Part shown: piece by piece, positions 15,422 to 22,633 of the stretch
How positions within the stretch are numbered: the first letter of the stretch is position 1
How the letters are laid out: every line of letters begins with the position of its first letter
From: Oligoflexaceae bacterium
GTDB lineage: Bacteria; Bdellovibrionota_B; Oligoflexia; Oligoflexales; Oligoflexaceae
DNA: 28,346 bases
NCBI GenBank assembly: GCA_947474445.1
Contig: CANJJY010000006.1
Location: 1-28,346, forward strand
Reading direction: 5' to 3'
The notes under the pieces: generated by a model
What the model was told of the DNA's origin: nothing
What the model saw: only the letters and a program-made list of their open reading frames with translations
Databases searched by the model: none
Program-made: the position numbers and the translations under genes

Positions 15422-15439
15422 GAGGGCTAAGACGCCCTC
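15422..15439 (+). promoter_or_regulatory. Hairpin shortly before the PKS start
   Basis: GAGGGC (15422-15427) and GCCCTC (15434-15439) form a perfect 6-bp stem with a 6-base loop, 20 bases before the ATG. It lies upstream of the weak purine-rich ribosome-binding site and could influence translation or mRNA stability. Not followed by U residues. Confidence 0.4.
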
Positions 15440-15459
15440 CCAAGAGAGAAAGAAATTGT

Positions 15460-16605
15460 ATGAATCCTTTTCGAGAAGTCATCTACCTCAACCATGTCCA
15501 CCCCATTGCTGCGCCCTACCAAGTCTCGCATCGGGACGGAATTGCTTGGCTGATGAAGGCGGCCGCAAAGCGCTTTGAAGAGGAACCGCAAAGCGGCCAA
15601 GATCGCGTTTTAAATCTTTATGAACGTTTGATTGGAAATACAGGGTTGCAATTTCGATCGACGATAGTCGAGGATTATACCCACTGCGAATGGGAACAGA
15701 TGCAGCTTTATCGAAAAGGCACCCGCATGGATGGAAGCTCCTCGGCCTGGTACGCACCCCCCCTTGAGCGACGCATGGAATATTATGACAAGTACAGTCG
15801 CCAGATGTTAAGTGAAGCATTTGCCGACTGCGAAAAAGCTCCTCAGTTTCTGATCGAAGTATCATGTACGGGATACTACGCACCTTATCCCATGCAAGAG
15901 CTCGTGCTGGCAAAGAATTGGCAGAGCCAAAGTCAACTCTTCAAGTTAGGACACATGGGTTGCTATGCAGCCGTTCCAGCTCTGAACCTGGCGGCACGTC
16001 TGATTCTTTCCGATGCTGAAAATGCTAGAGAAGCAAGCATTTTCACTGTCGAACTCAGCACCTTGCATCTCAGACCCGATGCTCAGCAACTCGACCTCAT
16101 CATTGCGAATATTCTCTTTGCTGATGGGGCTGCGCGCCTTGATCTCTCACGTGAGAAAAAGCCTGGTAGTCTTGCCCTTCTCCATCACACGGAAACCCTC
16201 ATTCCTGGAACGGCAGACCTCATGACCTGGAAACTTTGTGATTCGAGCTTTTACATGACCCTCAATCGCAAGGTAAATGTCAAAATTGCAGACGTTATCG
16301 CACGAGAAGTAAAGACCTTTCTCGAACCCATGGGAATGACTTGGCGCGATATGGATCGATTTGCCATTCATCCCGGAGGGACAAAAATCATCGATACGGT
16401 TCAAGAGTCGCTAGAACTCAACGAGGAGCAAGTCAGACATAGCAAACAGGTATTGGCGAATTGGGGGAATATGTCCTCGAGCACTCTACCTTTTGTCTGG
16501 TCTGGTCTACAAAGAGATCCACACGTGCGGCGAGGAGAATATATTCTATCGATGGCTTTTGGTCCCGGCCTCATGCTCTGTATGAATCTCATGCAAAAGT
16601 GCTGA
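15460..16605 (+). CDS. Type III polyketide synthase (chalcone synthase-like)
   Basis: A 381-residue ketosynthase homodimer subunit that condenses acyl-CoA with malonyl-CoA to alkylpyrones, alkylresorcinols or related phenolics. The catalytic triad is visible: C168 in LGHMGCYAAVPAL, H304 in FAIHPGGTKIID and N337 in WGNMSS. The glycine-rich FGPGLML near the C-terminus is the usual chalcone-synthase-family motif. Length is normal. It is the first gene of a three-gene plus-strand operon with a small membrane protein and a UbiG-like methyltransferase. By analogy to the Streptomyces srsABC and Bacillus bpsAB operons, the product is probably a methylated phenolic lipid or pyrone; chain length and ring type cannot be predicted. 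Two hairpins precede it. Confidence 0.92.
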   Translation: MNPFREVIYLNHVHPIAAPYQVSHRDGIAWLMKAAAKRFEEEPQSGQDRVLNLYERLIGNTGLQFRSTIVEDYTHCEWEQMQLYRKGTRMDGSSSAWYAPPLERRMEYYDKYSRQMLSEAFADCEKAPQFLIEVSCTGYYAPYPMQELVLAKNWQSQSQLFKLGHMGCYAAVPALNLAARLILSDAENAREASIFTVELSTLHLRPDAQQLDLIIANILFADGAARLDLSREKKPGSLALLHHTETLIPGTADLMTWKLCDSSFYMTLNRKVNVKIADVIAREVKTFLEPMGMTWRDMDRFAIHPGGTKIIDTVQESLELNEEQVRHSKQVLANWGNMSSSTLPFVWSGLQRDPHVRRGEYILSMAFGPGLMLCMNLMQKC

Positions 16606-16632
16606 ACCGTGCTTTACGAGGCTTAAATATTC

Positions 16633-17109
16633 ATGCTCAAGCTTCTCAACGTTCTGGTCTTTGGCATGGTCGGTCTCCAAGCGATCATCATGCTCATCGA
16701 CGAATTCTATTTTCATCGCCGTCGTGAACTCGGTCGATTCGAACGCTTGGGTCACGTCGGTGATACACTAATGTTTTTTATCACGATCATCGTTCCTGCC
16801 ATCTTCGCACCGAACACGCAGACCATTGCATTTTATATCGCCTTGTCACTCCTTTCTTGTCTTCTCATCACTAAGGATGAAGGAATCCACGCGACTTCAT
16901 GCGGCGCGGGCGAGCATTGGTGTCACGCCATGCTCTTTATGGTGCATGGCACCATCTTGACGATGATAGGCTTCCTCTGGTTTTTAAGTCCCGAAGCACT
17001 GTGCCTCAAGCTCTTTCCCATACCCGTCTTGTTTTGGGGACTCTATTTACACTTTTATTGGAATATCTATGGAAACCGAAAAATTGCTCAAACACCCTCC
17101 CGTCAATAA
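16633..17109 (+). CDS. Small membrane protein rich in His/Asp/Glu, between PKS and methyltransferase
   Basis: A 158-residue protein with about four hydrophobic helices. I do not recognise the family. Potential metal ligands sit near the helix ends: D23, E24 and H28 (LIDEFYFHRRR), E37, H41 and D44 (FERLGHVGD), D82, E83 and H86 (TKDEGIH), E94, H95 and H98 (GEHWCH) and H105. Such clusters occur in membrane di-iron hydroxylases and desaturases, so an oxidase or hydroxylase role on the PKS product is possible, but the canonical spaced His boxes are absent. It follows the PKS after 27 bp, and its last 41 bp overlap the methyltransferase start in another frame, supporting one transcript. Confidence 0.72.
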   Translation: MLKLLNVLVFGMVGLQAIIMLIDEFYFHRRRELGRFERLGHVGDTLMFFITIIVPAIFAPNTQTIAFYIALSLLSCLLITKDEGIHATSCGAGEHWCHAMLFMVHGTILTMIGFLWFLSPEALCLKLFPIPVLFWGLYLHFYWNIYGNRKIAQTPSRQ

Positions 17110-17851
17110 TGCCTTTTACGATGATCTGGGTGAGCGTTGGTATCAAGACGATGGTCATATCATTGCGCTCCTGCGGGCAGAAGCGAAGCTCAAACTCACC
17201 TATTTAAGAGGTATTTTTGAGGAGACTCAATTAAGTATCGGCTCTTCAATACTCGACATCGGCTGTGGCGCTGGTTTTATTAGCAATGAATTGGCCCGTG
17301 ATGGATTTCAGCTCTACGGCCTCGATCAATCGGGTGGGTCTCTGGCTGTGGCCGCCAGGCATGCCCCCCCTACCACTCGCATTTCATATACGGTGGGAGA
17401 GGCCTATCACCTTCCTTATGCATCGGAAAGCTTTGATTCCGTGCTTTTACTCGACATTCTCGAACACGTCGATGACCCCGCTCGTATGCTGGCCGAAGCA
17501 TCCCGCGTCCTAAAACCGAAGGGTCTCCTCTTTTTTCACACCTTCAACCGAACCCTTCTCTCTCGATTCTTTGCGATTGAAGCTGTTTCTTTCGTGGCTC
17601 GCGACAGTCCCAAGAATTTTCACGTCTGGAATCTCTTTATAAAGCCCGAGGAATTAAAAGAGATGCTCCAGCCACTGGGATTGAGAGTGAAAAGTATGCG
17701 TGGAATCAAGCCCGTCTTGAGTCACTGGCCGCTTTGGTCCTCGATACTCAAGCGCCAGGTTCACAAGGATTTTGCCTTTAGTTTCACCTCGAGTCTGTCT
17801 CTCGGATACATCGGTTATGCGCAAAAGTTCGCCGCCACTCCGGACCTATAG
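17069..17851 (+). CDS. SAM-dependent O-methyltransferase, UbiG-like
   Basis: Class I methyltransferase of 260 residues. Motif I is LDIGCGAG (62-69) with the acidic YGLDQS (D86) at the end of strand 2, then a post-I EAYHLPYASESFD and LLDILEHV. The C-terminal half has FHTFNRT and WNLFIKPEEL, the pattern of UbiG, which methylates ring hydroxyls in ubiquinone synthesis. Placed as third gene behind a type III PKS it more likely O-methylates the polyketide phenol or a hydroxylated or quinone form; a true role in ubiquinone is the alternative. The ATG overlaps the preceding gene by 41 bp with no strong ribosome-binding site. Confidence 0.85.
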   Translation: METEKLLKHPPVNNAFYDDLGERWYQDDGHIIALLRAEAKLKLTYLRGIFEETQLSIGSSILDIGCGAGFISNELARDGFQLYGLDQSGGSLAVAARHAPPTTRISYTVGEAYHLPYASESFDSVLLLDILEHVDDPARMLAEASRVLKPKGLLFFHTFNRTLLSRFFAIEAVSFVARDSPKNFHVWNLFIKPEELKEMLQPLGLRVKSMRGIKPVLSHWPLWSSILKRQVHKDFAFSFTSSLSLGYIGYAQKFAATPDL

Positions 17852-17869
17852 AGAAAAGGCCTTGCCCTA

Positions 17870-18331
17870 TCATCGCCCTTTTTCGCGTGCAATCGCGGAG
17901 ATATGACCTGTCTCTTCGATGACGGCTAAAGCCACTTCCTCTTCCGACTGAAAGCCGAGCTTACGCAGCCCTGCGAGAAGCTCTTCATAACTCATCGCTT
18001 CTTCCATCAGCTCGGGCTGGAGGAGACGCCCATCGCGTACAAGTGCGCGCGGCTTACCACGCACGAGCTGCCTCAACCAGCCCGAGCGTGCACAGGCAAC
18101 AGCTAAAGAGCGATGGCAGATAAAAACCGTGCCGACAAAGACTAGGGCATGGCCAGCACCTTCTTTTAGAGCAGTTGTCTGGAGCACGACTGACAAGCTG
18201 ATCAAAACAATCAGGTCAAAAGTAGTTGTCTGTCCGGCGAGGCGTTTGCCAGCCAGACGCATCATAAAGACGAGAGCTAAATAATAAAGACAGGCTAAGA
18301 GCACCTGCTCGAGGAAAGATTGGGAGCTCAC
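17870..18331 (-). CDS. YetF-type (DUF421) membrane protein
   Basis: A 153-residue protein with two to three N-terminal helices followed by a cytosolic domain. The helix-2/3 region LAGKRLAGQTTTFDLIVLI and the following RGKPRALVRDGRLLQ, MSYEELLAGLRKLGF and EVALAVIEETGHIS are the recognisable core of the DUF421/YetF family. The biochemical function of this family is unknown. It is somewhat short for the family. The GTG at 18331 has AAAGGAG 8 bases upstream. It lies 22 bp after the hemerythrin-like gene and converges with the methyltransferase (18-bp gap). Confidence 0.82.
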   Translation of the reverse strand: MSSQSFLEQVLLACLYYLALVFMMRLAGKRLAGQTTTFDLIVLISLSVVLQTTALKEGAGHALVFVGTVFICHRSLAVACARSGWLRQLVRGKPRALVRDGRLLQPELMEEAMSYEELLAGLRKLGFQSEEEVALAVIEETGHISAIAREKGR

Positions 18332-18353
18332 TCACACGACTCCTTTCTTCACT

Positions 18354-18821
18354 TCACGGACTCGGGTGGTGATGATCCCGATGGGGCGATCGCGTCTGGT
18401 GCTGACCCTTTCCCCATGATTCAAATTCGATACCTAAGTGCTCCAAGGCGGCTGTATCCAGATGAGTCTTGCAGGCAGGAAAAAGCTCATCCTCTTCCTT
18501 TCGTACATGTGTCTCAATCAGACTGCGCACCCGGGTGAGATGGTCCATAAATTCTGGGCTTCCGCCTTTCATGCCAAGCAGAGCCGAAAGAATGGGCTTA
18601 GCTTGCTGATGTTCATCATAGTTGTGTTCGACCAGCGATGAATCCACGGCTTCAAGGGCAGGGTAAAAAATAGTTTCCTCAAAATCCATATGCTCATCGA
18701 GCTTGTCGACCAATTCACGCAGAAGCCGCTCCTTGGCCTCAGGTGCTCTCGCAGCCAGGATCTCTTTAAAAAAGTGTTCTGCGACTCGATGCTGAGTCAT
18801 CAATCCTTCTAAGACGTCCAT
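18354..18821 (-). CDS. Hemerythrin HHE-domain protein
   Basis: A 155-residue four-helix-bundle protein with the di-iron ligand pattern of HHE hemerythrins: H11 (TQHR), H44 and E48 (DEHMDFEE), H71 (DEHQ), and H105 with E109 or E110 (ETHVRKEEDELFP). Family members bind oxygen or respond to nitric or oxidative stress. The last 15 residues are His-rich (SPHRDHHHPSP), an extra feature outside the bundle. The ATG at 18821 has AGGAG about 7 bases upstream. It forms a probable operon with the YetF-type gene and has a long leader with a terminator-like hairpin. Confidence 0.88.
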   Translation of the reverse strand: MDVLEGLMTQHRVAEHFFKEILAARAPEAKERLLRELVDKLDEHMDFEETIFYPALEAVDSSLVEHNYDEHQQAKPILSALLGMKGGSPEFMDHLTRVRSLIETHVRKEEDELFPACKTHLDTAALEHLGIEFESWGKGQHQTRSPHRDHHHPSP

Positions 18822-18923
18822 CGCCCTTCTCCTCTCTCAGTAAGATCAACAGAATCTGGGTTCATTGTCGCGAAAACGGATCAAAACGCAAGCGAGAGGA
18901 CTGACACGTGGAATGGAACGAAT

Positions 18924-18959
18924 AAAAAATGCGGTGTCTGCGTTCAATTATGCAGACGC
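18924..18959 (-). terminator. Terminator-like hairpin in the hemerythrin leader (possible attenuator)
   Basis: On the minus strand GCGTCTGC (18959-18952) pairs with GCAGACAC (18941-18934), 8 bp with one wobble, around a 10-base loop. After four bases comes a run of six T (18929-18924). It would end a short RNA started at the promoter near 19004, about 100 bases before the hemerythrin start codon. Confidence 0.45.
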
Positions 18960-18998
18960 AAAGGACACAGAACCCTTGAAAAGCAGCCAAAACGATAT

Positions 18999-19028
18999 AT
19001 TTTAAACTCATCGATGGAGTTAAACCAA
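18999..19028 (-). promoter_or_regulatory. Possible promoter upstream of the hemerythrin operon
   Basis: Minus-strand TTGGTT (19028-19023) and TAAAAT (19004-18999) are separated by 18 bp. Transcription would start near 18992, giving a leader of about 170 bases that contains the terminator-like hairpin. Confidence 0.4.
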
Positions 19029-19122
19029 CTTGGATGAAATCAAGTCCTGCTCGCACATAGACCTACGGCCATTTTTGGTATATTTTACCCAAAAGGCTAA
19101 CTCTAGGAGGAGAGATAAATTC

Positions 19123-19314
19123 ATGTCACGAATGATAAAAGTGAATGTCATCGAAAGCAATTTTCACGAAGAAGTACTCGATGGTCGGGAAGTGATGGTC
19201 AATCTCGATCATGTACGGCTTATTCTTCAAAATGAGCAAAATTCTATTCTATTTTTTCAAAACGAAGATTGCCTCAAAGTCGAGCCGAAGATTGATCCGT
19301 CTGCCTTTCGCTGA
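19123..19314 (+). CDS. Small 63-residue protein upstream of the cytochrome c gene
   Basis: Short protein starting MSRMIKVNVIE, mostly beta-strand-like (DGREVMVNLDHV, then NSILFFQNEDCLKVEP), with a loose similarity to FlbD-like or other single-sheet small proteins; no firm family. The ATG at 19123 follows a strong AGGAGG (19105-19110), though the spacing of about 10-12 bases is long. The frame is open further upstream, but without a better start. The cytochrome c gene begins 31 bp after its stop, so the two are probably co-transcribed. Confidence 0.6.
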   Translation: MSRMIKVNVIESNFHEEVLDGREVMVNLDHVRLILQNEQNSILFFQNEDCLKVEPKIDPSAFR

Positions 19315-19345
19315 TCATCGGATCTATTCCCACAGGAGATCATGC

Positions 19346-20182
19346 ATGCACAAGTTTTGTCTTTGGGGCCTGTTGCTGGTGAGTTTGACGGCAACTGCCG
19401 CCGATATTAAATTTCAAAAGGCCGGGCAGTTAGTCAAATCTTTGCCCGATGCTGATCTTTCAAAAGTCGCGCCAGCAGGTTCTATCGAAGTCTATGAGCC
19501 GCACGAGCAACAGACTATTCATTACAAAGGCTATCGCACCGCGGACCTATTTGATGCGATTTTTGGTGCCGTCTGGCGGAAGGAGGAAGAGGTTTTGTTC
19601 ACCTGCATCGATGGCTATCAACCGAGCATACCTGTTGCCAGCTTCCTAGCAAGTGACAGCTATCTCGTGTTCGAACGCGTGGGTGCCAGTGAGTTCGGTT
19701 TGACTAATAAACTGCAAGCCAACGAGAAAGTGGCTCTGGGTCCTCTTTACCTCGTCTGGGATAATATCAAAACGCCTGCCCTCAAGGCTGAGGGTGCTTC
19801 CCAGTGGCCTTATCAAATCGTCGGCATCGATCTCGTCAGTTTTCAATCACGCTTCGGCGGAATGGCTCCAGCTGCGGGCGCGAGCGCGGCGGTAAAAAGT
19901 GGATTTCTTGATTTTCGCAAAGGCTGTACCAACTGCCATCGGATCAACGGCGTCGGCGGAGAAAAATCAATCGAGCTCAATTACCCTCTGAGTGTGACGG
20001 AATATTTTCGTCCTGGATTTCTGAATAAGTGGATTGAGCAACCTCAAAACGTCCGTTTTGGAAGTCTCATGCCGCCTTTTAATCCCGACCATCCTGAACG
20101 CAAAAAAGCGATAGCAGGGATTGTCAGCTATCTTGAACACATGGCGCAAAACAAGAAAAAGCCTGCACCAGCTCAACCCTAG
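19346..20182 (+). CDS. Exported monoheme cytochrome c with sulfite-oxidase-like N-terminal domain
   Basis: A 278-residue periplasmic protein. Residues 1-19 are a signal peptide (cut expected after TATAA). Residues about 40-165 resemble the molybdopterin-type domain of sulfite oxidases as found in certain cytochrome c proteins: IHYKGYRTADLFDAI, FTCIDGYQPSIP, GPLYLVWDN, WPYQIVGIDLV. Residues about 185-268 are a class I cytochrome c with CTNCH (C194, C197, H198) and a likely axial Met in GSLMPPF (M242). In the N-terminal domain C87 lies near where the molybdenum-binding Cys would be, but cofactor binding is uncertain. The ATG at 19346 has AGGAG about 8 bases upstream. It probably carries electrons in the periplasm; the partner enzyme is not in view. 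Confidence 0.82.
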   Translation: MHKFCLWGLLLVSLTATAADIKFQKAGQLVKSLPDADLSKVAPAGSIEVYEPHEQQTIHYKGYRTADLFDAIFGAVWRKEEEVLFTCIDGYQPSIPVASFLASDSYLVFERVGASEFGLTNKLQANEKVALGPLYLVWDNIKTPALKAEGASQWPYQIVGIDLVSFQSRFGGMAPAAGASAAVKSGFLDFRKGCTNCHRINGVGGEKSIELNYPLSVTEYFRPGFLNKWIEQPQNVRFGSLMPPFNPDHPERKKAIAGIVSYLEHMAQNKKKPAPAQP

Positions 20183-20193
20183 CTCCACTGGCC

Positions 20194-20238
20194 ATCGCTA
20201 GCTGCTAAGCCAGCTGGCGATCAAAAGCCCACTTTTTT
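20194..20238 (+). terminator. Probable terminator after the cytochrome c gene
   Basis: ATCGCTAGCTG (20194-20204) pairs with CAGCTGGCGAT (20211-20221), 11 bp with one wobble and a 6-base loop. A run of six T follows at 20233-20238, eleven bases after the stem, farther than in an ideal terminator. Confidence 0.45.
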
Positions 20239-20422
20239 GTTTCTTACCCACGCAACACAAAATTAAATCCCGCCCAAAAAAGCTCTCCAAGAAATCTTTA
20301 ACTATCCTATATTTATGACATATTTACATATTTTAATGATTTGACGAAAACTGCTTTTAATTTGGGAATGAATTCTCCGATAGCTTTTAAAGGAGAAGCA
20401 AAGGTGTTGGGGAGAGACGTTT

Positions 20423-21166
20423 ATGATTGCTTTAGCCAAGGAAAACATTGAAGAAATCCTCGTTGTCCAAAGCGTAGGGTTTGGCATCATGCTCGCAGAG
20501 GGCTGGGAAACTTCAATAAATTATGCCCTTTACGAGGTTTCCAACCACAATATCGGCATCATCTCCAACGAACCTCTAGAGGTTGGCACCCAGATTTCCA
20601 TCCAATACAAAGAAAACAGCATCATCCCCATGGTGGTCCACCAATTAGTCCCCCGCGATAATCTACCGCCCGGCTATCGACGCTTTCGGCTCATCTCCCT
20701 CGATCCTCATATCAATTTCGAAAAGCTCCTTCCAGAAACGAGCCATCGCAAGTTCTCACTCTCGACGCGCCATCACTTCCACGTGAGATTTGTGCGTTTT
20801 TCAACTGAGATTCCAACCATCATCGACGCCAAAACCTTTGGATCGCATCGTACTTATTCGATGAAGACCCTGAATATATCAAAGTCGGGATTTCTGCTCG
20901 CGACACCCCCGGGATTCACCGTTCCCTTTCATGACACGACGCTCCTCGAGCTCAATATCGTTCTCGACGAACAGACATCCATCCAATGCCTGGGTAAGGT
21001 CGTGCGATGCGAAGCTGATTTTGAGCGGAAATTCAAACGCTATGGAATCAATATTTGTGAGATGAAACCTGAAGATCGCGAGGCTTATCATTCCTATATC
21101 GATGATCTTGAGCACAGAAAGAACAGGCAGGTATTCAGGCTTCTAAAGCTGACCATGCCGTTCTAA
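20423..21166 (+). CDS. PilZ-domain protein, possibly with a second degenerate PilZ-like domain
   Basis: A 247-residue cytosolic protein. The C-terminal domain (about 112-230) has the PilZ NxSxxG motif as NISKSG (N151, S153, G156) and a preceding RHHFHV, where the second Arg of the usual RxxxR c-di-GMP switch is replaced by His (R116, H120). The N-terminal part (about 30-105; IGIISNEPLEVGTQI, then VVHQLVPRDN and YRRFRLISLD) has the layout of a second, degenerate PilZ-like barrel. It is likely a c-di-GMP receptor or a relative that has lost binding. The ATG at 20423 has GGGGAGAG 6 bases upstream. Its end overlaps the convergent trmK-like gene by 32 bp. Confidence 0.75.
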   Translation: MIALAKENIEEILVVQSVGFGIMLAEGWETSINYALYEVSNHNIGIISNEPLEVGTQISIQYKENSIIPMVVHQLVPRDNLPPGYRRFRLISLDPHINFEKLLPETSHRKFSLSTRHHFHVRFVRFSTEIPTIIDAKTFGSHRTYSMKTLNISKSGFLLATPPGFTVPFHDTTLLELNIVLDEQTSIQCLGKVVRCEADFERKFKRYGINICEMKPEDREAYHSYIDDLEHRKNRQVFRLLKLTMPF

Positions 21167-21767
21167 TCCTTGAACCCTGGTTTTTAGCTACTTGTATCTT
21201 TGCATAGTAGTTTTGCAGGTAAAGGACAAAAGCCTTTGAAGTGGTGTCGCTTCGCTGACGATATCTTTCACCATAGAGAGTGACCTCCTCGCCTTGCCCT
21301 TCCAAAACGAGAATTTCCCGAAACCGTCCATTTTCTAACACGACATCCTCATCGACTAACTTAAATCCCCTCCGCCGCAGATAAAACCTGAGCTCTTGCG
21401 TTTTTTGCTGGCATCCTAAAATCAGGCGATGCTGGGAAAGCCCTTCTGAAAAGATGGCCGCCATGATGTCAATCATCGTTTGAACCCCAACGCCGGCTAT
21501 GACGATGTCACAGGACTCAAACGGTAGAGTGAGTTGTTCAGCTGGCAAGGTTTGGAGCTTGATGCGTGGTTCACTGGCCAAACCGCGGTGCAGGAGGTTC
21601 CCTTGCAACTTTTGCATCACGCGAGGACTTTGATCGATGAGATGAAGCTGCGGCAAATCCCTTTCTTCCCATGCGCTTAAGCCAAGCAAGCCATGATCAC
21701 AGCAAAGATCATAGGGAGGAACATCTCCACGAACGTAGCGTAAAATCGTTTTCAGGCGAGGCGTCAC
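21135..21767 (-). CDS. TrmK-like tRNA (adenine-22-N1)-methyltransferase
   Basis: SAM-dependent methyltransferase of about 210 residues resembling TrmK, which makes m1A22 in tRNA. Its SAM motif YDLCCDHGLLGL stands for the family's DIGxDHxxLP; IVIAGVGVQTMI stands for the IAGMGG motif; and RLILGCQQKTQELRFYL matches the later ILQP...LR segment. The second Gly of IAGMGG is Val here. A GTG at 21767 overlaps the TGA of the preceding gene (GTGA) and yields MTPRLKTILRY, the expected N-terminus; a GTG at 21806 is the alternative. This supports translational coupling to the SPOUT methyltransferase. Confidence 0.8.
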   Translation of the reverse strand: MTPRLKTILRYVRGDVPPYDLCCDHGLLGLSAWEERDLPQLHLIDQSPRVMQKLQGNLLHRGLASEPRIKLQTLPAEQLTLPFESCDIVIAGVGVQTMIDIMAAIFSEGLSQHRLILGCQQKTQELRFYLRRRGFKLVDEDVVLENGRFREILVLEGQGEEVTLYGERYRQRSDTTSKAFVLYLQNYYAKIQVAKNQGSRIRTAWSALEA

Positions 21768-22591
21768 GACTGAGGATCCACAGCTCGCTGGTTTTGATGC
21801 CACCACTGGCGCCGCATTTCAAAACAGGCCATACCAGCACTGACAGCCACGTTGAGAGAATTCTTAGACCCCCACGCGGGGATTTCAATCAGCGCATGAC
21901 AATGCTGCAGCAGCTTGGCTTCCAATCCATAGCGTTCATTCCCGACGAGGAGGGCGCTGGACTGATAGGGGAAAGTGCTTTCCTCGAGGGCCTCCGCTTT
22001 GGCAGCTGTTTCTAAACCATAGATGCGGACCTGCTCTGACCTCAAGCGCAGGAGCAAAGGTTCAGCATGAGCCACCCATTCCCAGGCGACTTTTGATTCG
22101 GCACCTAACGCTGACTTGGCAACTCTGTCGTGATCGGGCCGCGCGGTATAGCCACACAGATAGACCTTCACGAGCCCAAGACTCTCCGCGGTGCGGAGGA
22201 TAGATCCCACATTGAAGGCCGAGCGTATATTATCCAGGATGAGAATGAGAGGCAACTGACGGGAACTGTGACCAGGGGACGGTTGATCTACACTCCGTAC
22301 CATGAAATCTGCATCGGCTACCATCCGGCCGTGCTGCCTTTCAATCGGTACAAAGAGCGCGAGAAACTGGTGATAGCTAGGATCATCGGGAATCCTGCGC
22401 CCCATAGCGGAAAGGTCGCGCAGGATAGAGCTGCGGTGCAGGGCTGCACCATCGAGGAGATCGAGGAGTGTGGCCAGCGCCTGCCGGCGCTCGTCTTCCT
22501 CGTCCCAAACTCTCTCGACAGCCTGCACCTGATCGAGCAATGCCCGCAGGGCCATGCCTTCGTTGAGTTCAAGAAACGTTCGGAGCTCCAT
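21764..22591 (-). CDS. SPOUT (TrmH/SpoU) family RNA 2'-O-methyltransferase
   Basis: A 275-residue RNA ribose methyltransferase. The C-terminal SPOUT domain carries motif 1 (LILDNIRSAFNVGSILRTAE, residues 117-136, N127 and R133), motif 2 (LLVGNERYGL, E219) and motif 3 (SLNVAVSAG, residues 245-253). Residues 1-110 form an uncommon alpha-helical, charged N-terminal extension (RVWDEEDERRQALATLL). The RNA target (tRNA or rRNA) cannot be read. The ATG at 22591 is preferred over an in-frame TTG at 22615. It follows metG after 42 bp and overlaps the trmK-like gene by 4 bp. Confidence 0.85.
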   Translation of the reverse strand: MELRTFLELNEGMALRALLDQVQAVERVWDEEDERRQALATLLDLLDGAALHRSSILRDLSAMGRRIPDDPSYHQFLALFVPIERQHGRMVADADFMVRSVDQPSPGHSSRQLPLILILDNIRSAFNVGSILRTAESLGLVKVYLCGYTARPDHDRVAKSALGAESKVAWEWVAHAEPLLLRLRSEQVRIYGLETAAKAEALEESTFPYQSSALLVGNERYGLEAKLLQHCHALIEIPAWGSKNSLNVAVSAGMACFEMRRQWWHQNQRAVDPQS

Positions 22592-22633
22592 ATTTCCCGC
22601 GCTTTCTCTGACCAAATCCGCCTTTGCTTAGGC

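Larger units (their letters stand above)
15116..15459. other. Divergent intergenic region upstream of the type III PKS
   Basis: About 340 bases between a minus-strand membrane-protein gene and the plus-strand PKS. It holds two marked inverted repeats, listed separately, and no gene. The last 100 bases before the PKS are pyrimidine-rich on the plus strand. I could not settle on a promoter for either direction. Confidence 0.45.
18822..19122. other. Divergent intergenic region with a leader promoter and hairpin
   Basis: About 300 bases between the hemerythrin-like gene (minus) and the 63-residue gene (plus). On the minus strand it holds a plausible promoter and a terminator-like hairpin, listed separately. 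On the plus strand TATATT at 19079-19084 resembles a -10 box, but no good -35 lies 17 bp before it. A 64-codon minus-strand frame here is probably not a gene. Confidence 0.45.

Noticed and set aside
15460..17851. DarAB-type dialkylresorcinol or aryl polyene gene cluster
   Set aside because: Those use different ketosynthase and aromatase genes; only a chalcone-synthase-type PKS is present here.
18862..19056. Minus-strand 64-codon frame upstream of hemerythrin (possible leader peptide)
   Set aside because: It spans the terminator-like hairpin and T-run, has no good ribosome-binding site and shows no regulatory codon run.
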